A stretch of DNA of 6,931 nt from an uncultured Planctomycetaceae bacterium (GTDB lineage: Bacteria; Planctomycetota; Planctomycetia; Pirellulales; UBA1268), in the NCBI GenBank assembly GCA_937900985.1, contig CALCGM010000744.1:1-6931 (forward strand), written 5' to 3'. A program made the translations under genes and the position numbers. Shown piece by piece: positions 1 to 5,374 of the stretch (the first letter of the stretch is position 1; every line of letters starts with the position of its first letter). The notes beneath the pieces were generated by a model. That model was given only the letters and a program-made list of their open reading frames with translations, was not told where the DNA came from and made no database searches.

Positions 1-2033
1 AGCGCCAGCCGCCGACCGGTCGACTCGCCATCGGCAGGCGGCACGATCTTTGGCTCTGGCGGATCGAGCACCTCCAGAAACGCCGGCTGCACGAGGCTCT
101 CAGGCGTTGGCTCGGCATGGGGATTGCCGCGATAAAAGACATATGTCTCGGGGGCCTCTGGGCCCCGCTCAGTGACCACCAGCGCCCGATCGATCGGCAC
201 CTGCTCACTGACGAGTTGCTGGAGCGTCCGTTTCTTTCTGCGGTACTCCGCCAGCCCGTCCTTCCCCAGCAGGCGAGCCCCGTCTGACTTGATCACCTGT
301 GCCAGGTCGAAGGTTGCTCCCTCGCCCACAGTCCCACCGCCGGCTGACAGCGGACGAGACTCCACCCCCGGACCTGACCAGACGAGCGAGAGCCCCTGGC
401 CATACTTCCACTGGAAGTAGTCGAGCCGGATCGGCAGCCGGCCCGCAGTGAGCGCGACGGTCGCCGTCTGCGGCTGGCCTTCGCCATGGATCCCGTCGTA
501 GCTGATCACCACCTCACCGTTGATGGCAAGCCGCGAGCCATCGTCGGAATCGAGCACGAAGGTGTAGTCGCCATCTGCCGGAACTTTCAGGAACCCCTCA
601 AACACGTATCCGAAGGCCTCCGGTCGCAGCGACGGGGCGATGCTGATGTCGAAGAGATTTGTCTCCGCAACACCCACGTCCTCCGGCTTGAGCTCGTCAA
701 AGTTGGGCAGTGCCTCCCAGGTGTCGCGGTAAAAGCGGAAGCGGAGGTCGTCGAGATCGCCGCCTGCCATGCTGCCAGCCTGGTCCTGCTGCCAGGCCTC
801 CCGCACCCGCTGCTCGATGTGGGTCAGCTCCTGCTGGGCCTGATTGCGGCGCTGCTGCAGGTCGGCCAGCTCCGCCTCGTAGGCCTGGCGTGCGGCTTCA
901 TCCGCGAAGAGCGGCCGCTCGATGTTGGGGTTGGGGTTCCCCATCGGCGTGAGGTTGTGAAAGAAGGAGAGCAGGCTGTAGTAGTCCTTCTGCGAGATCG
1001 GGTCGATCTTGTGGTCGTGGCAGCGGGCGCAGTTGACGGTCAGCCCGAGAAAGGTCTGCCCGGTCGTGGCCACGATGTCGTCGAAGCCGTCGTAGGTTGC
1101 CTGCAGCCGATCCGCCGGCTCGTCATCCCACAGGCCGAGCCGGTAGTAGCCGGTGGCGATGTAGTCGTCGGGCTCGGGCTCGGGCAGTTCGTCGCCAGCC
1201 AGCTGCTCGGTGACAAACTCGTCGTAGGGCTTATCATCGTTGAACGAGCGGATCACATAGTCGCGATACCGCCAGACATGCGGCTTGGGATTGTCGCGTT
1301 CGAAGCTGTTGGTCTCGGCATAGCGGACGAGGTCGAGCCAGTGCCGTGCCCAGTGTTCGCCGTAGTGCGGCGACGCCAGCAGCCGGTCGACCACCTTCTC
1401 CCAGGCGTTGGGCGACTCGTCGGCAAGAAAGTCGCGAACATCGGCCTCGCTCGGCGGCAGACCGGTCACGGAATACGTCACCCGCCGCAGGAGCGTCAGC
1501 CGATCGGCCTGCTCAGGTACGGGCAGGCCTCGTTCGGCAAGCCCATGCTGAATGAACGCATCGATCGGGCTTGCAAGCTGCTCGGCGGGGGCCGCATCGG
1601 AAGGAACCTCGGGCCGTTCGAGCGGACGAAACGCCCAGTGTTTCTGCCACACCGCCCCCTCGTTGATCCACTGCCGGATCGACGCGACCTCGTCGGCCGT
1701 CAGCCGCGAGCCCTCTGGCGGCATCTGCAGAAACTCATCGTCGCTCTGAATGCGGGCGAGGATCTCGCTGCTCGCTGCGTCGCCCGGCACGATTGCCGTC
1801 ATGCCGCTGTCGAGTTCGGCCGTCGCCGCGGCAGCCTCATCGAGCCGCAGGCCGGCTTCCTGCGTGTCGGGCCCGTGGCAGGCGAAGCATCGCCTGGCCA
1901 AGAGCGGCTGGATCTCGCGAGCAAAGTCGACCTCTGCAGCGATCGCCTGGCGAGAACAGATGCCAGCAAACGATCCCCAGATCACAACCGCAACGGCAGC
2001 ATACGGCAGACAACGAGCGATGGTGCGGAGCAT
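1..2033 (-). CDS. Planctomycete cytochrome c / DUF1549 / PA14 protein (PSD1 family), C-terminus beyond window
   Basis: I translated this gene directly from the minus strand; it stays open for 677 codons and runs off the left edge. Residues 1-33 look like a Sec signal peptide: basic start, hydrophobic core near 10-25, AIAA-type cleavage site before EVDF. Residues about 35-130 are a Planctomycete cytochrome c domain (PSCyt1) with CFACH (C49, C52, H53) and a downstream MPP (M104) as possible distal haem ligand. Residues about 150-365 match DUF1549 (PSCyt2), with a second CxxCH at 335-339 (CARCHDHK). A polar, probably coiled-coil stretch lies at 375-415. A PA14 domain follows at about 435-565 (DSDDGSRL near 495-502). 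The text from about 630 (VFYRGNPHAEP) resembles the start of DUF1553 (PSD1), so roughly 300-450 residues are probably missing. PA14 suggests carbohydrate binding in the envelope or periplasm; the redox role is unknown. ATG at 2033 is chosen because it gives the signal peptide. An in-frame stop (TAG) lies upstream, no clear Shine-Dalgarno is seen, and GTG at 2069 is a weaker alternative. Confidence 0.93.
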   Translation of the reverse strand, partial: MLRTIARCLPYAAVAVVIWGSFAGICSRQAIAAEVDFAREIQPLLARRCFACHGPDTQEAGLRLDEAAAATAELDSGMTAIVPGDAASSEILARIQSDDEFLQMPPEGSRLTADEVASIRQWINEGAVWQKHWAFRPLERPEVPSDAAPAEQLASPIDAFIQHGLAERGLPVPEQADRLTLLRRVTYSVTGLPPSEADVRDFLADESPNAWEKVVDRLLASPHYGEHWARHWLDLVRYAETNSFERDNPKPHVWRYRDYVIRSFNDDKPYDEFVTEQLAGDELPEPEPDDYIATGYYRLGLWDDEPADRLQATYDGFDDIVATTGQTFLGLTVNCARCHDHKIDPISQKDYYSLLSFFHNLTPMGNPNPNIERPLFADEAARQAYEAELADLQQRRNQAQQELTHIEQRVREAWQQDQAGSMAGGDLDDLRFRFYRDTWEALPNFDELKPEDVGVAETNLFDISIAPSLRPEAFGYVFEGFLKVPADGDYTFVLDSDDGSRLAINGEVVISYDGIHGEGQPQTATVALTAGRLPIRLDYFQWKYGQGLSLVWSGPGVESRPLSAGGGTVGEGATFDLAQVIKSDGARLLGKDGLAEYRRKKRTLQQLVSEQVPIDRALVVTERGPEAPETYVFYRGNPHAEPTPESLVQPAFLEVLDPPEPKIVPPADGESTGRRLA

Positions 2034-2108
2034 GGCGTGGAGACTGCACTGCCAGTTGAGGCAGATCACAGCCGTGATGGAGGAACGATGGGTTTTCTGA
2101 ATACTTTC

Positions 2109-2137
2109 ATTCTACCCTCCACCTGGTATCGTCTCGA
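2109..2137 (-). promoter_or_regulatory. Candidate sigma70-type promoter for the cytochrome c/PA14 gene
   Basis: Read on the minus strand, TCGAGA (2137-2132, 4 of 6 to TTGACA) is followed by a 17-bp spacer and TAGAAT (2114-2109, 5 of 6 to TATAAT). This would start transcription near 2102 and give a leader of about 70 nt before the ATG at 2033. It lies in the 156-bp divergent gap shared with the SDR gene. I saw no comparably good promoter for the plus-strand SDR gene in the same gap. Such matches can arise by chance, so confidence is modest. Confidence 0.35.
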
Positions 2138-2189
2138 CCATCAGTTCACCCCCCAAGAAAGCCGCTTTTCCTGATTTCTGGAGAATCCG

Positions 2190-2957
2190 ATGGCCCCCAC
2201 GCCTCCCTTTTCGCTCGCTGGCCGCACGGCGCTGGTCACCGGTTCGTCCACAGGGCTGGGAAAAGCAGTTGCCGCCTGCCTCGGCCATGCCGGAGCCAAG
2301 GTGGCCCTCAACTACGCCAACAACCAGGCCCGTGGCGAGGCAGCCCTGGCGGAGCTTCGCGAGAGCGGCATTGAGGCCGATCTCTTCCGTGCTGACGTCA
2401 GCGATGAGGCGGGCGTCGACCAGCTCTTCACGGCAATCGAGGGCTCCCTCGGGCCGGTCGACATCGTGGTGGTCAACGCCACGCCCGACCAGCCCCACGC
2501 AACAATCGAAGACTACGACTGGGACTTCTACCAGCAGATGCTCGACTTCTTCGTGAAGAGCCCCTACCTGCTGGCGCGGCGGGCCCTGCCCTCGATGAAG
2601 TCGCGCCAGCATGGCCGGCTGATCAACATCACCAGCGAGGTCTTTCACCTCGGTGTGCATCCCTTCTCGGCCTACGTGGCCGCCAAGGGGGGGCAGACCG
2701 GCTGGTCGCGGAGCATGGCGGGCGAGCTTGCCCCATTTGGCATCACTGTCAACATGATCGCGCCCGGCTGGATTCCCGTGGAGCGTCATGAGAAGGATTC
2801 ACAGGCCGACAAAGACGCCTACCTCGCGAGCATCCCCATGGGCCGCTGGGGAACCCCAGCCGACGTCGGCTGGGCGGCGGCCTATTTCGCCAGCGATGAG
2901 GCGAGCTTCGTCACCGGCCAGACGATCGCCGTCAACGGCGGCACCACCCGCTGGTAA
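2190..2957 (+). CDS. SDR-family (FabG-like) oxidoreductase with atypical active site
   Basis: This is a classical-length 255-aa short-chain dehydrogenase/reductase with a Rossmann fold, likely a soluble NAD(P)(H)-dependent oxidoreductase. The cofactor loop TGSSTGLG is at 17-24. The usual NNAG motif is altered to VNATPD (95-100). The catalytic Ser149 (NITSEV), Tyr162 and Lys166 (YVAAK) are present with the 13-residue Ser-Tyr spacing seen in FabG. The C-terminal ITVNMIAPGW (185-194) and FVTGQTIAVNGG are standard. The catalytic Asn of the NSYK tetrad, expected in the helix after W111, aligns with Phe121 (DFFVKSP), with about three extra residues before it. The substrate is not predictable; a role in fatty-acid synthesis should not be assumed, since no other fab genes are nearby. 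The ATG at 2190 has a good GGAG (2180-2183) six bases upstream. The gene is divergent from the cytochrome gene and appears to be a single-gene unit ended by an inverted repeat. Confidence 0.93.
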   Translation: MAPTPPFSLAGRTALVTGSSTGLGKAVAACLGHAGAKVALNYANNQARGEAALAELRESGIEADLFRADVSDEAGVDQLFTAIEGSLGPVDIVVVNATPDQPHATIEDYDWDFYQQMLDFFVKSPYLLARRALPSMKSRQHGRLINITSEVFHLGVHPFSAYVAAKGGQTGWSRSMAGELAPFGITVNMIAPGWIPVERHEKDSQADKDAYLASIPMGRWGTPADVGWAAAYFASDEASFVTGQTIAVNGGTTRW

Positions 2958-2981
2958 CTGAGGGCCGCTGGTAACAGAGGG
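2948..2981. repeat. 17-bp tandem duplication spanning the SDR stop codon
   Basis: Two adjacent 17-bp units, CCGCTGGTAACTGAGGG (2948-2964) and CCGCTGGTAACAGAGGG (2965-2981), differ at one base. The first contains the last codons of the SDR gene and its TAA stop (2955-2957); the second repeats them in the 3' untranslated region. The pattern indicates a recent local tandem duplication, for example by replication slippage. The second copy supplies most of the left arm of the inverted repeat at 2962-3000. Confidence 0.9.
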
Positions 2982-3000
2982 AGTGATCAGACAGCGGCCC
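2962..3000 (+). terminator. Inverted repeat after the SDR gene, possible terminator
   Basis: GGGCCGCTG (2962-2970) and CAGCGGCCC (2992-3000) are perfect 9-bp complementary arms around a 21-nt loop, starting four bases after the SDR stop codon. Position and GC-rich stem suit transcription termination or 3'-end protection between the SDR unit and the next promoter. No T-run follows and the loop is long, so it is not a canonical intrinsic terminator. A protein-binding site is an alternative. Confidence 0.45.
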
Positions 3001-3010
3001 CACGACAGCC

Positions 3011-3039
3011 TTGACAGAAGGTGTACTGGCGTATACAAT
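3011..3039 (+). promoter_or_regulatory. Near-consensus sigma70-type promoter for the Uma2-nucleotidyltransferase pair
   Basis: A perfect -35 box TTGACA (3011-3016) is separated by exactly 17 bp from TACAAT (3034-3039, 5 of 6 to TATAAT). Transcription would begin near 3046, leaving about 59 nt of leader before the ATG at 3105. It sits between the SDR inverted repeat and the Uma2 gene, as expected for a new transcription unit. A palindromic GTATAC (3031-3036) overlaps the -10 box, but I cannot show that it is an operator. Confidence 0.75.
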
Positions 3040-3053
3040 CTTCTCAGCAACTG

Positions 3054-3084
3054 GTGCACAAACGAGCCGAAACGGCGGTTGCAC
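3054..3084 (+). other. Interrupted hairpin in the predicted Uma2 leader
   Basis: GTGCA (3054-3058) can pair with TGCAC (3080-3084), and inside it GCCG (3066-3069) pairs with CGGC (3073-3076) across an AAA loop. The structure starts about 8 nt after the predicted transcription start and ends 8 nt before the Shine-Dalgarno site at 3093. It could affect mRNA stability or translation. It matches no riboswitch class I recognise and may be incidental. Confidence 0.3.
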
Positions 3085-3092
3085 ACACTTCC

Positions 3093-3097
3093 GGAGG
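3093..3097 (+). promoter_or_regulatory. Shine-Dalgarno site fixing the Uma2 start
   Basis: GGAGG lies seven bases before the ATG at 3105. It selects this start over the in-frame ATG at 3021, which sits inside the promoter spacer and would add 28 residues without family similarity. Confidence 0.85.
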
Positions 3098-3104
3098 CGA
3101 GTTT

Positions 3105-3704
3105 ATGGCCACCGCGATCCCAGCGCTGAAGTTCACCATCAGTCAGTACGACCTGATGATCGAAGCTGGCGTGTTTGAGCGGAGGCTGGGGGCGGATGCG
3201 GTGGGCTGCGATCCGCCTCGGGTTGAGCTGATCGACGGAGAGATCCTCATGATGAGTCCGATCGGCCCGCGGCATGAGGACGTTGTGGACCGTCTCGCTG
3301 CCTGGAGTTTCGGCTGCCTCCAGCCCGATGGGGCCCGTGTCCGAGTCCAGCAGTCACTCGCTCTTCCCGGGCAACAGAGTGTGCCTCAGCCCGACATCAC
3401 CTGGGTGCAGCCGGGCAACTACGCCCCGCGGCGTCCTGAAGCCGCCGACGCACTGCTGGTGATCGAGGTTGCTGAGACGAGCCTCCACTACGATCTCGGG
3501 GAGAAGGCTCGGGGCTATGCAGCCGGCGGCATTTCAGACTACTGGGTCGTCGATACTGCCGCCGAGGTCGTGCATGTCCTGCGGAAGCCTGGGTCCGCAG
3601 GGTACCGCGAGCATCGCGTGGCCGGCCGTGGCGAGTCGATCGCAGCGTTGATGCAGCCTGATGCTCTGCTCGCGGTTGACAACCTGTTTGCACGGCAGCC
3701 CTGA
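3105..3704 (+). CDS. Uma2-family (DUF820) putative PD-(D/E)XK endonuclease
   Basis: This 199-aa protein shows the Uma2/DUF820 pattern, a restriction-endonuclease-like fold. Seen in order: ELIDGEILMMSP (41-52), His57, QPDITW with Pro96-Asp97, VIEVAETS with Glu121, Lys134 in GEKARGY, and GISDYWVVD (142-150). Asp97, Glu121 and Lys134 are the likely metal-binding and catalytic set, so the nuclease core appears intact. Length is typical of the family. Uma2 proteins occur in large paralogous sets in cyanobacteria, planctomycetes and Chloroflexi, and their biological role is not established; mobile-DNA or defence roles have been suggested. There is no signal peptide, so it is probably cytoplasmic. 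It has its own strong promoter and Shine-Dalgarno site, and the nucleotidyltransferase gene follows after 36 nt, probably on the same transcript. Start choice: ATG 3105, as explained under the ribosome-binding site. Confidence 0.9.
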   Translation: MATAIPALKFTISQYDLMIEAGVFERRLGADAVGCDPPRVELIDGEILMMSPIGPRHEDVVDRLAAWSFGCLQPDGARVRVQQSLALPGQQSVPQPDITWVQPGNYAPRRPEAADALLVIEVAETSLHYDLGEKARGYAAGGISDYWVVDTAAEVVHVLRKPGSAGYREHRVAGRGESIAALMQPDALLAVDNLFARQP

Positions 3705-3740
3705 CTAGAACTGTCGTGTGCCACACCGCGGAAATCCTCC

Positions 3741-4328
3741 ATGATGGAATACGACGGACTGCTGTCACTCGATCGGCTGGAGCGTGCCGTGGAAAAAGTA
3801 CGAGACCGGCTGCTGCGATCGACTGCGGCACTTGAGGCTGCCGGCGTCCCCTACGCGGTGATCGGCGGAAACGCCGTGATGGCCTGGGTGGAGCAGGCCG
3901 ATGAGTCGGCGGTGCGGTTTACGCAGGATGTCGATCTCGTGTTGCGGCGGGAAGACCTCGACCGGGCCCGCGTGGCACTGGAACAGGCCGGATTCATCTA
4001 TCGGCGGGCTGCCGGGATTGAGATGTTTCTCGACGGCCCTGCCGCAAAGGCCCGCGATGCGGTGTATGTGATCTTCGCAGGCGAGAGAGTCCGGCCAGAG
4101 TATGTCGCCCCCGTGCCCGACGTGGCCGAGTCGGTCTCGTTTGCGTCGTACCGGGTGCTGTCGCTCGAGGCCGTTGTGCGGATGAAACTCACGTCGTATC
4201 GAGATAAAGACAAGATGCACGTTCGTGACATGATCGAGGTCGGCCTTGTCGACGCCACCTGGCCGGCTCGCTATCCGCCCGAACTCGCCGCCCGCCTGCA
4301 GCACCTGCTCGACACGCCCGACGGCTAG
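3741..4328 (+). CDS. AbiEii-like / polymerase-beta-type nucleotidyltransferase
   Basis: The 195-aa product has the marks of a minimal nucleotidyltransferase fold. AVIGGNAVMAW (39-49) carries the GG signature, with Asn where Ser is usual. FTQDVDLVL (60-68) holds the metal-binding pair Asp63 and Asp65. A later RDAVYVIFAGE (105-115) may supply the third acidic residue (Asp106), though it is offset from the usual hDh pattern. The stretch LEAVVRMKLTSYRDKDKMHVRDM (142-164) resembles the helix after the catalytic domain in AbiEii-type proteins. Family members transfer nucleotides to RNA, protein or small molecules, and some are toxins, but the target here is unknown. No AbiEi-type antitoxin or HEPN partner is adjacent; the neighbour is the Uma2 gene 36 nt upstream. 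Two ATGs in tandem (3741, 3744) are possible starts, with a weak GGAA (3730-3733) upstream. The gene is convergent with rarD. Confidence 0.82.
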   Translation: MMEYDGLLSLDRLERAVEKVRDRLLRSTAALEAAGVPYAVIGGNAVMAWVEQADESAVRFTQDVDLVLRREDLDRARVALEQAGFIYRRAAGIEMFLDGPAAKARDAVYVIFAGERVRPEYVAPVPDVAESVSFASYRVLSLEAVVRMKLTSYRDKDKMHVRDMIEVGLVDATWPARYPPELAARLQHLLDTPDG

Positions 4329-4373
4329 CTGTGAAGAGGCTGGTGGTGATGGAGACGGCGGATCGCTGCTCTC

Positions 4374-4394
4374 ACGCAGGGACGACGCCTGCGT
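4374..4394. terminator. Hairpin between convergent genes, possible bidirectional terminator
   Basis: ACGCAGG (4374-4380) and CCTGCGT (4388-4394) form a perfect 7-bp stem with a 7-nt loop in the 77-nt gap between the convergent nucleotidyltransferase and rarD genes. Its symmetry and location would let it serve both transcripts. No T-run flanks it on either strand, so termination is inferred from position only. Confidence 0.4.
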
Positions 4395-4405
4395 CTGGCA
4401 TGCTG

Positions 4406-5335
4406 TCACTCCCCTTGGCCGGGCAGCTCACGGGTTTGCGACGGCTCGCGGCTGCTGAGTTTGTTCGGCTTCGCACGCGTTGCCGCCAGGGCCGAAGCCG
4501 CGTAGATCGCCAGGGCAATCCAGACGATCACAAACCCCACCAGTTTGCCAGCGTCAAACGGCTCCTCGTAGACAAATCGCCCCAGCAGAAACTGCAGCGA
4601 CGGACCGAGATACTGCATCAGTCCGATCGCTGAGAGCGGGATCCGCTGCGCGGCCGCCGAAAAGCAGAGCAACGGCACGGCCGTGATCACACCAGAGGCC
4701 ATCATCATCAGGCTCATCTGCCAGCCGACCTGGCCAAACGCCCCACGGCCTCCAGCATGCTCACTGGCAAGAAATACCGCCGCCGGCGTGAGCAGCAGCA
4801 GCGTCTCCACCGTCAGCGACGACAGGGCCGGCAGCGAGGTCTTCTTCTTGGCCAGGCCGTAGAGACAGAACGAGCCCGCCAGAAACAGGGCGATCCAGGG
4901 AAAGTGATGGTACTGGCCAGCCAGCCAGGCGACGCCCGTTGCGGCAATCGCCACCGCCAGCCACTGGGCAGGCCGCAGCCGCTCGCCAAGAAGAAACACC
5001 CCCAAGAGGACGCTCAACAGTGGGTTGAGAAAATACCCCAGACTGCTCTCGATCATTCGCCCGTTGGTCACCGCCCAGACGAAGCCCAGCCAGTTGCCTC
5101 CAACGAAGATCGCCGCCAGGGCCTGCCGGAAGAGCCGCTGCGGCGACCTGAAGACCGCCCGCAGATCCCGGGCGTGCCCCGTCATCCAGAGGAGCGGCAG
5201 CAGCGCGAGCGTCGACCAGACAACCCGATGGGCCACCAGCTGCGTGGCGGGGATCGTATCGAGCTGCTTCCAGAAGACCGGCAGAATGCCCCAGAGAATG
5301 AACGCCGCAGCGGCGTAGACGTAGCCAGTGTTCAC
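4406..5335 (-). CDS. rarD: RarD, EamA/DMT-superfamily permease
   Basis: The 309-aa product is an inner-membrane protein with about ten hydrophobic segments (roughly 4-22, 36-50, 72-90, 100-117, 124-140, 147-163, 175-191, 207-226, 236-252, 264-284) in two EamA halves. RarD-type motifs are clear: FILWGILPVFWK (12-23), HRVVWS (36-41), NWLGFVWAV (81-89), ESSLGYFLNPLLSVLLG (96-112) and IGLMQYLGPSLQFLLG (237-252). The E. coli protein is annotated as a chloramphenicol-sensitivity permease, but its natural substrate is uncertain; many EamA members export amino acids or metabolites. The C-terminal tail from about 286 is polar and probably cytoplasmic. The start is GTG at 5335. The glnA stop lies in the same frame 39 nt upstream, and none of the 13 intervening codons is ATG, GTG or TTG, so this is the first usable start. 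No Shine-Dalgarno is visible. Co-transcription with glnA is likely. Confidence 0.93.
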   Translation of the reverse strand: MNTGYVYAAAAFILWGILPVFWKQLDTIPATQLVAHRVVWSTLALLPLLWMTGHARDLRAVFRSPQRLFRQALAAIFVGGNWLGFVWAVTNGRMIESSLGYFLNPLLSVLLGVFLLGERLRPAQWLAVAIAATGVAWLAGQYHHFPWIALFLAGSFCLYGLAKKKTSLPALSSLTVETLLLLTPAAVFLASEHAGGRGAFGQVGWQMSLMMMASGVITAVPLLCFSAAAQRIPLSAIGLMQYLGPSLQFLLGRFVYEEPFDAGKLVGFVIVWIALAIYAASALAATRAKPNKLSSREPSQTRELPGQGE

Positions 5336-5374
5336 AGAGGCGTGCAGCCGCGGGAGGGAGGTGGGGGAAGGGAA

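Noticed and set aside
486..2174. 562-codon plus-strand open frame
   Set aside because: It lies antisense to the cytochrome c/PA14 gene, whose minus-strand frame has a signal peptide, CxxCH motifs, DUF1549 and PA14. The plus-strand product has no recognisable domain and a composition typical of an antisense shadow in GC-rich DNA.
2112..2789. 225-codon minus-strand open frame
   Set aside because: It is antisense to the SDR gene, which has clear cofactor and catalytic motifs and a good Shine-Dalgarno site. The minus product shows no family features.
3021..3104. Longer Uma2 start at ATG 3021
   Set aside because: This ATG falls inside the spacer of the strong promoter and lacks a Shine-Dalgarno. 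The ATG at 3105 has GGAGG seven bases upstream and begins at the normal family N-terminus.
3765..4409. 214-codon minus-strand open frame
   Set aside because: It is antisense to the nucleotidyltransferase gene, whose GG and DVD motifs and family-like C-terminus support the plus strand.
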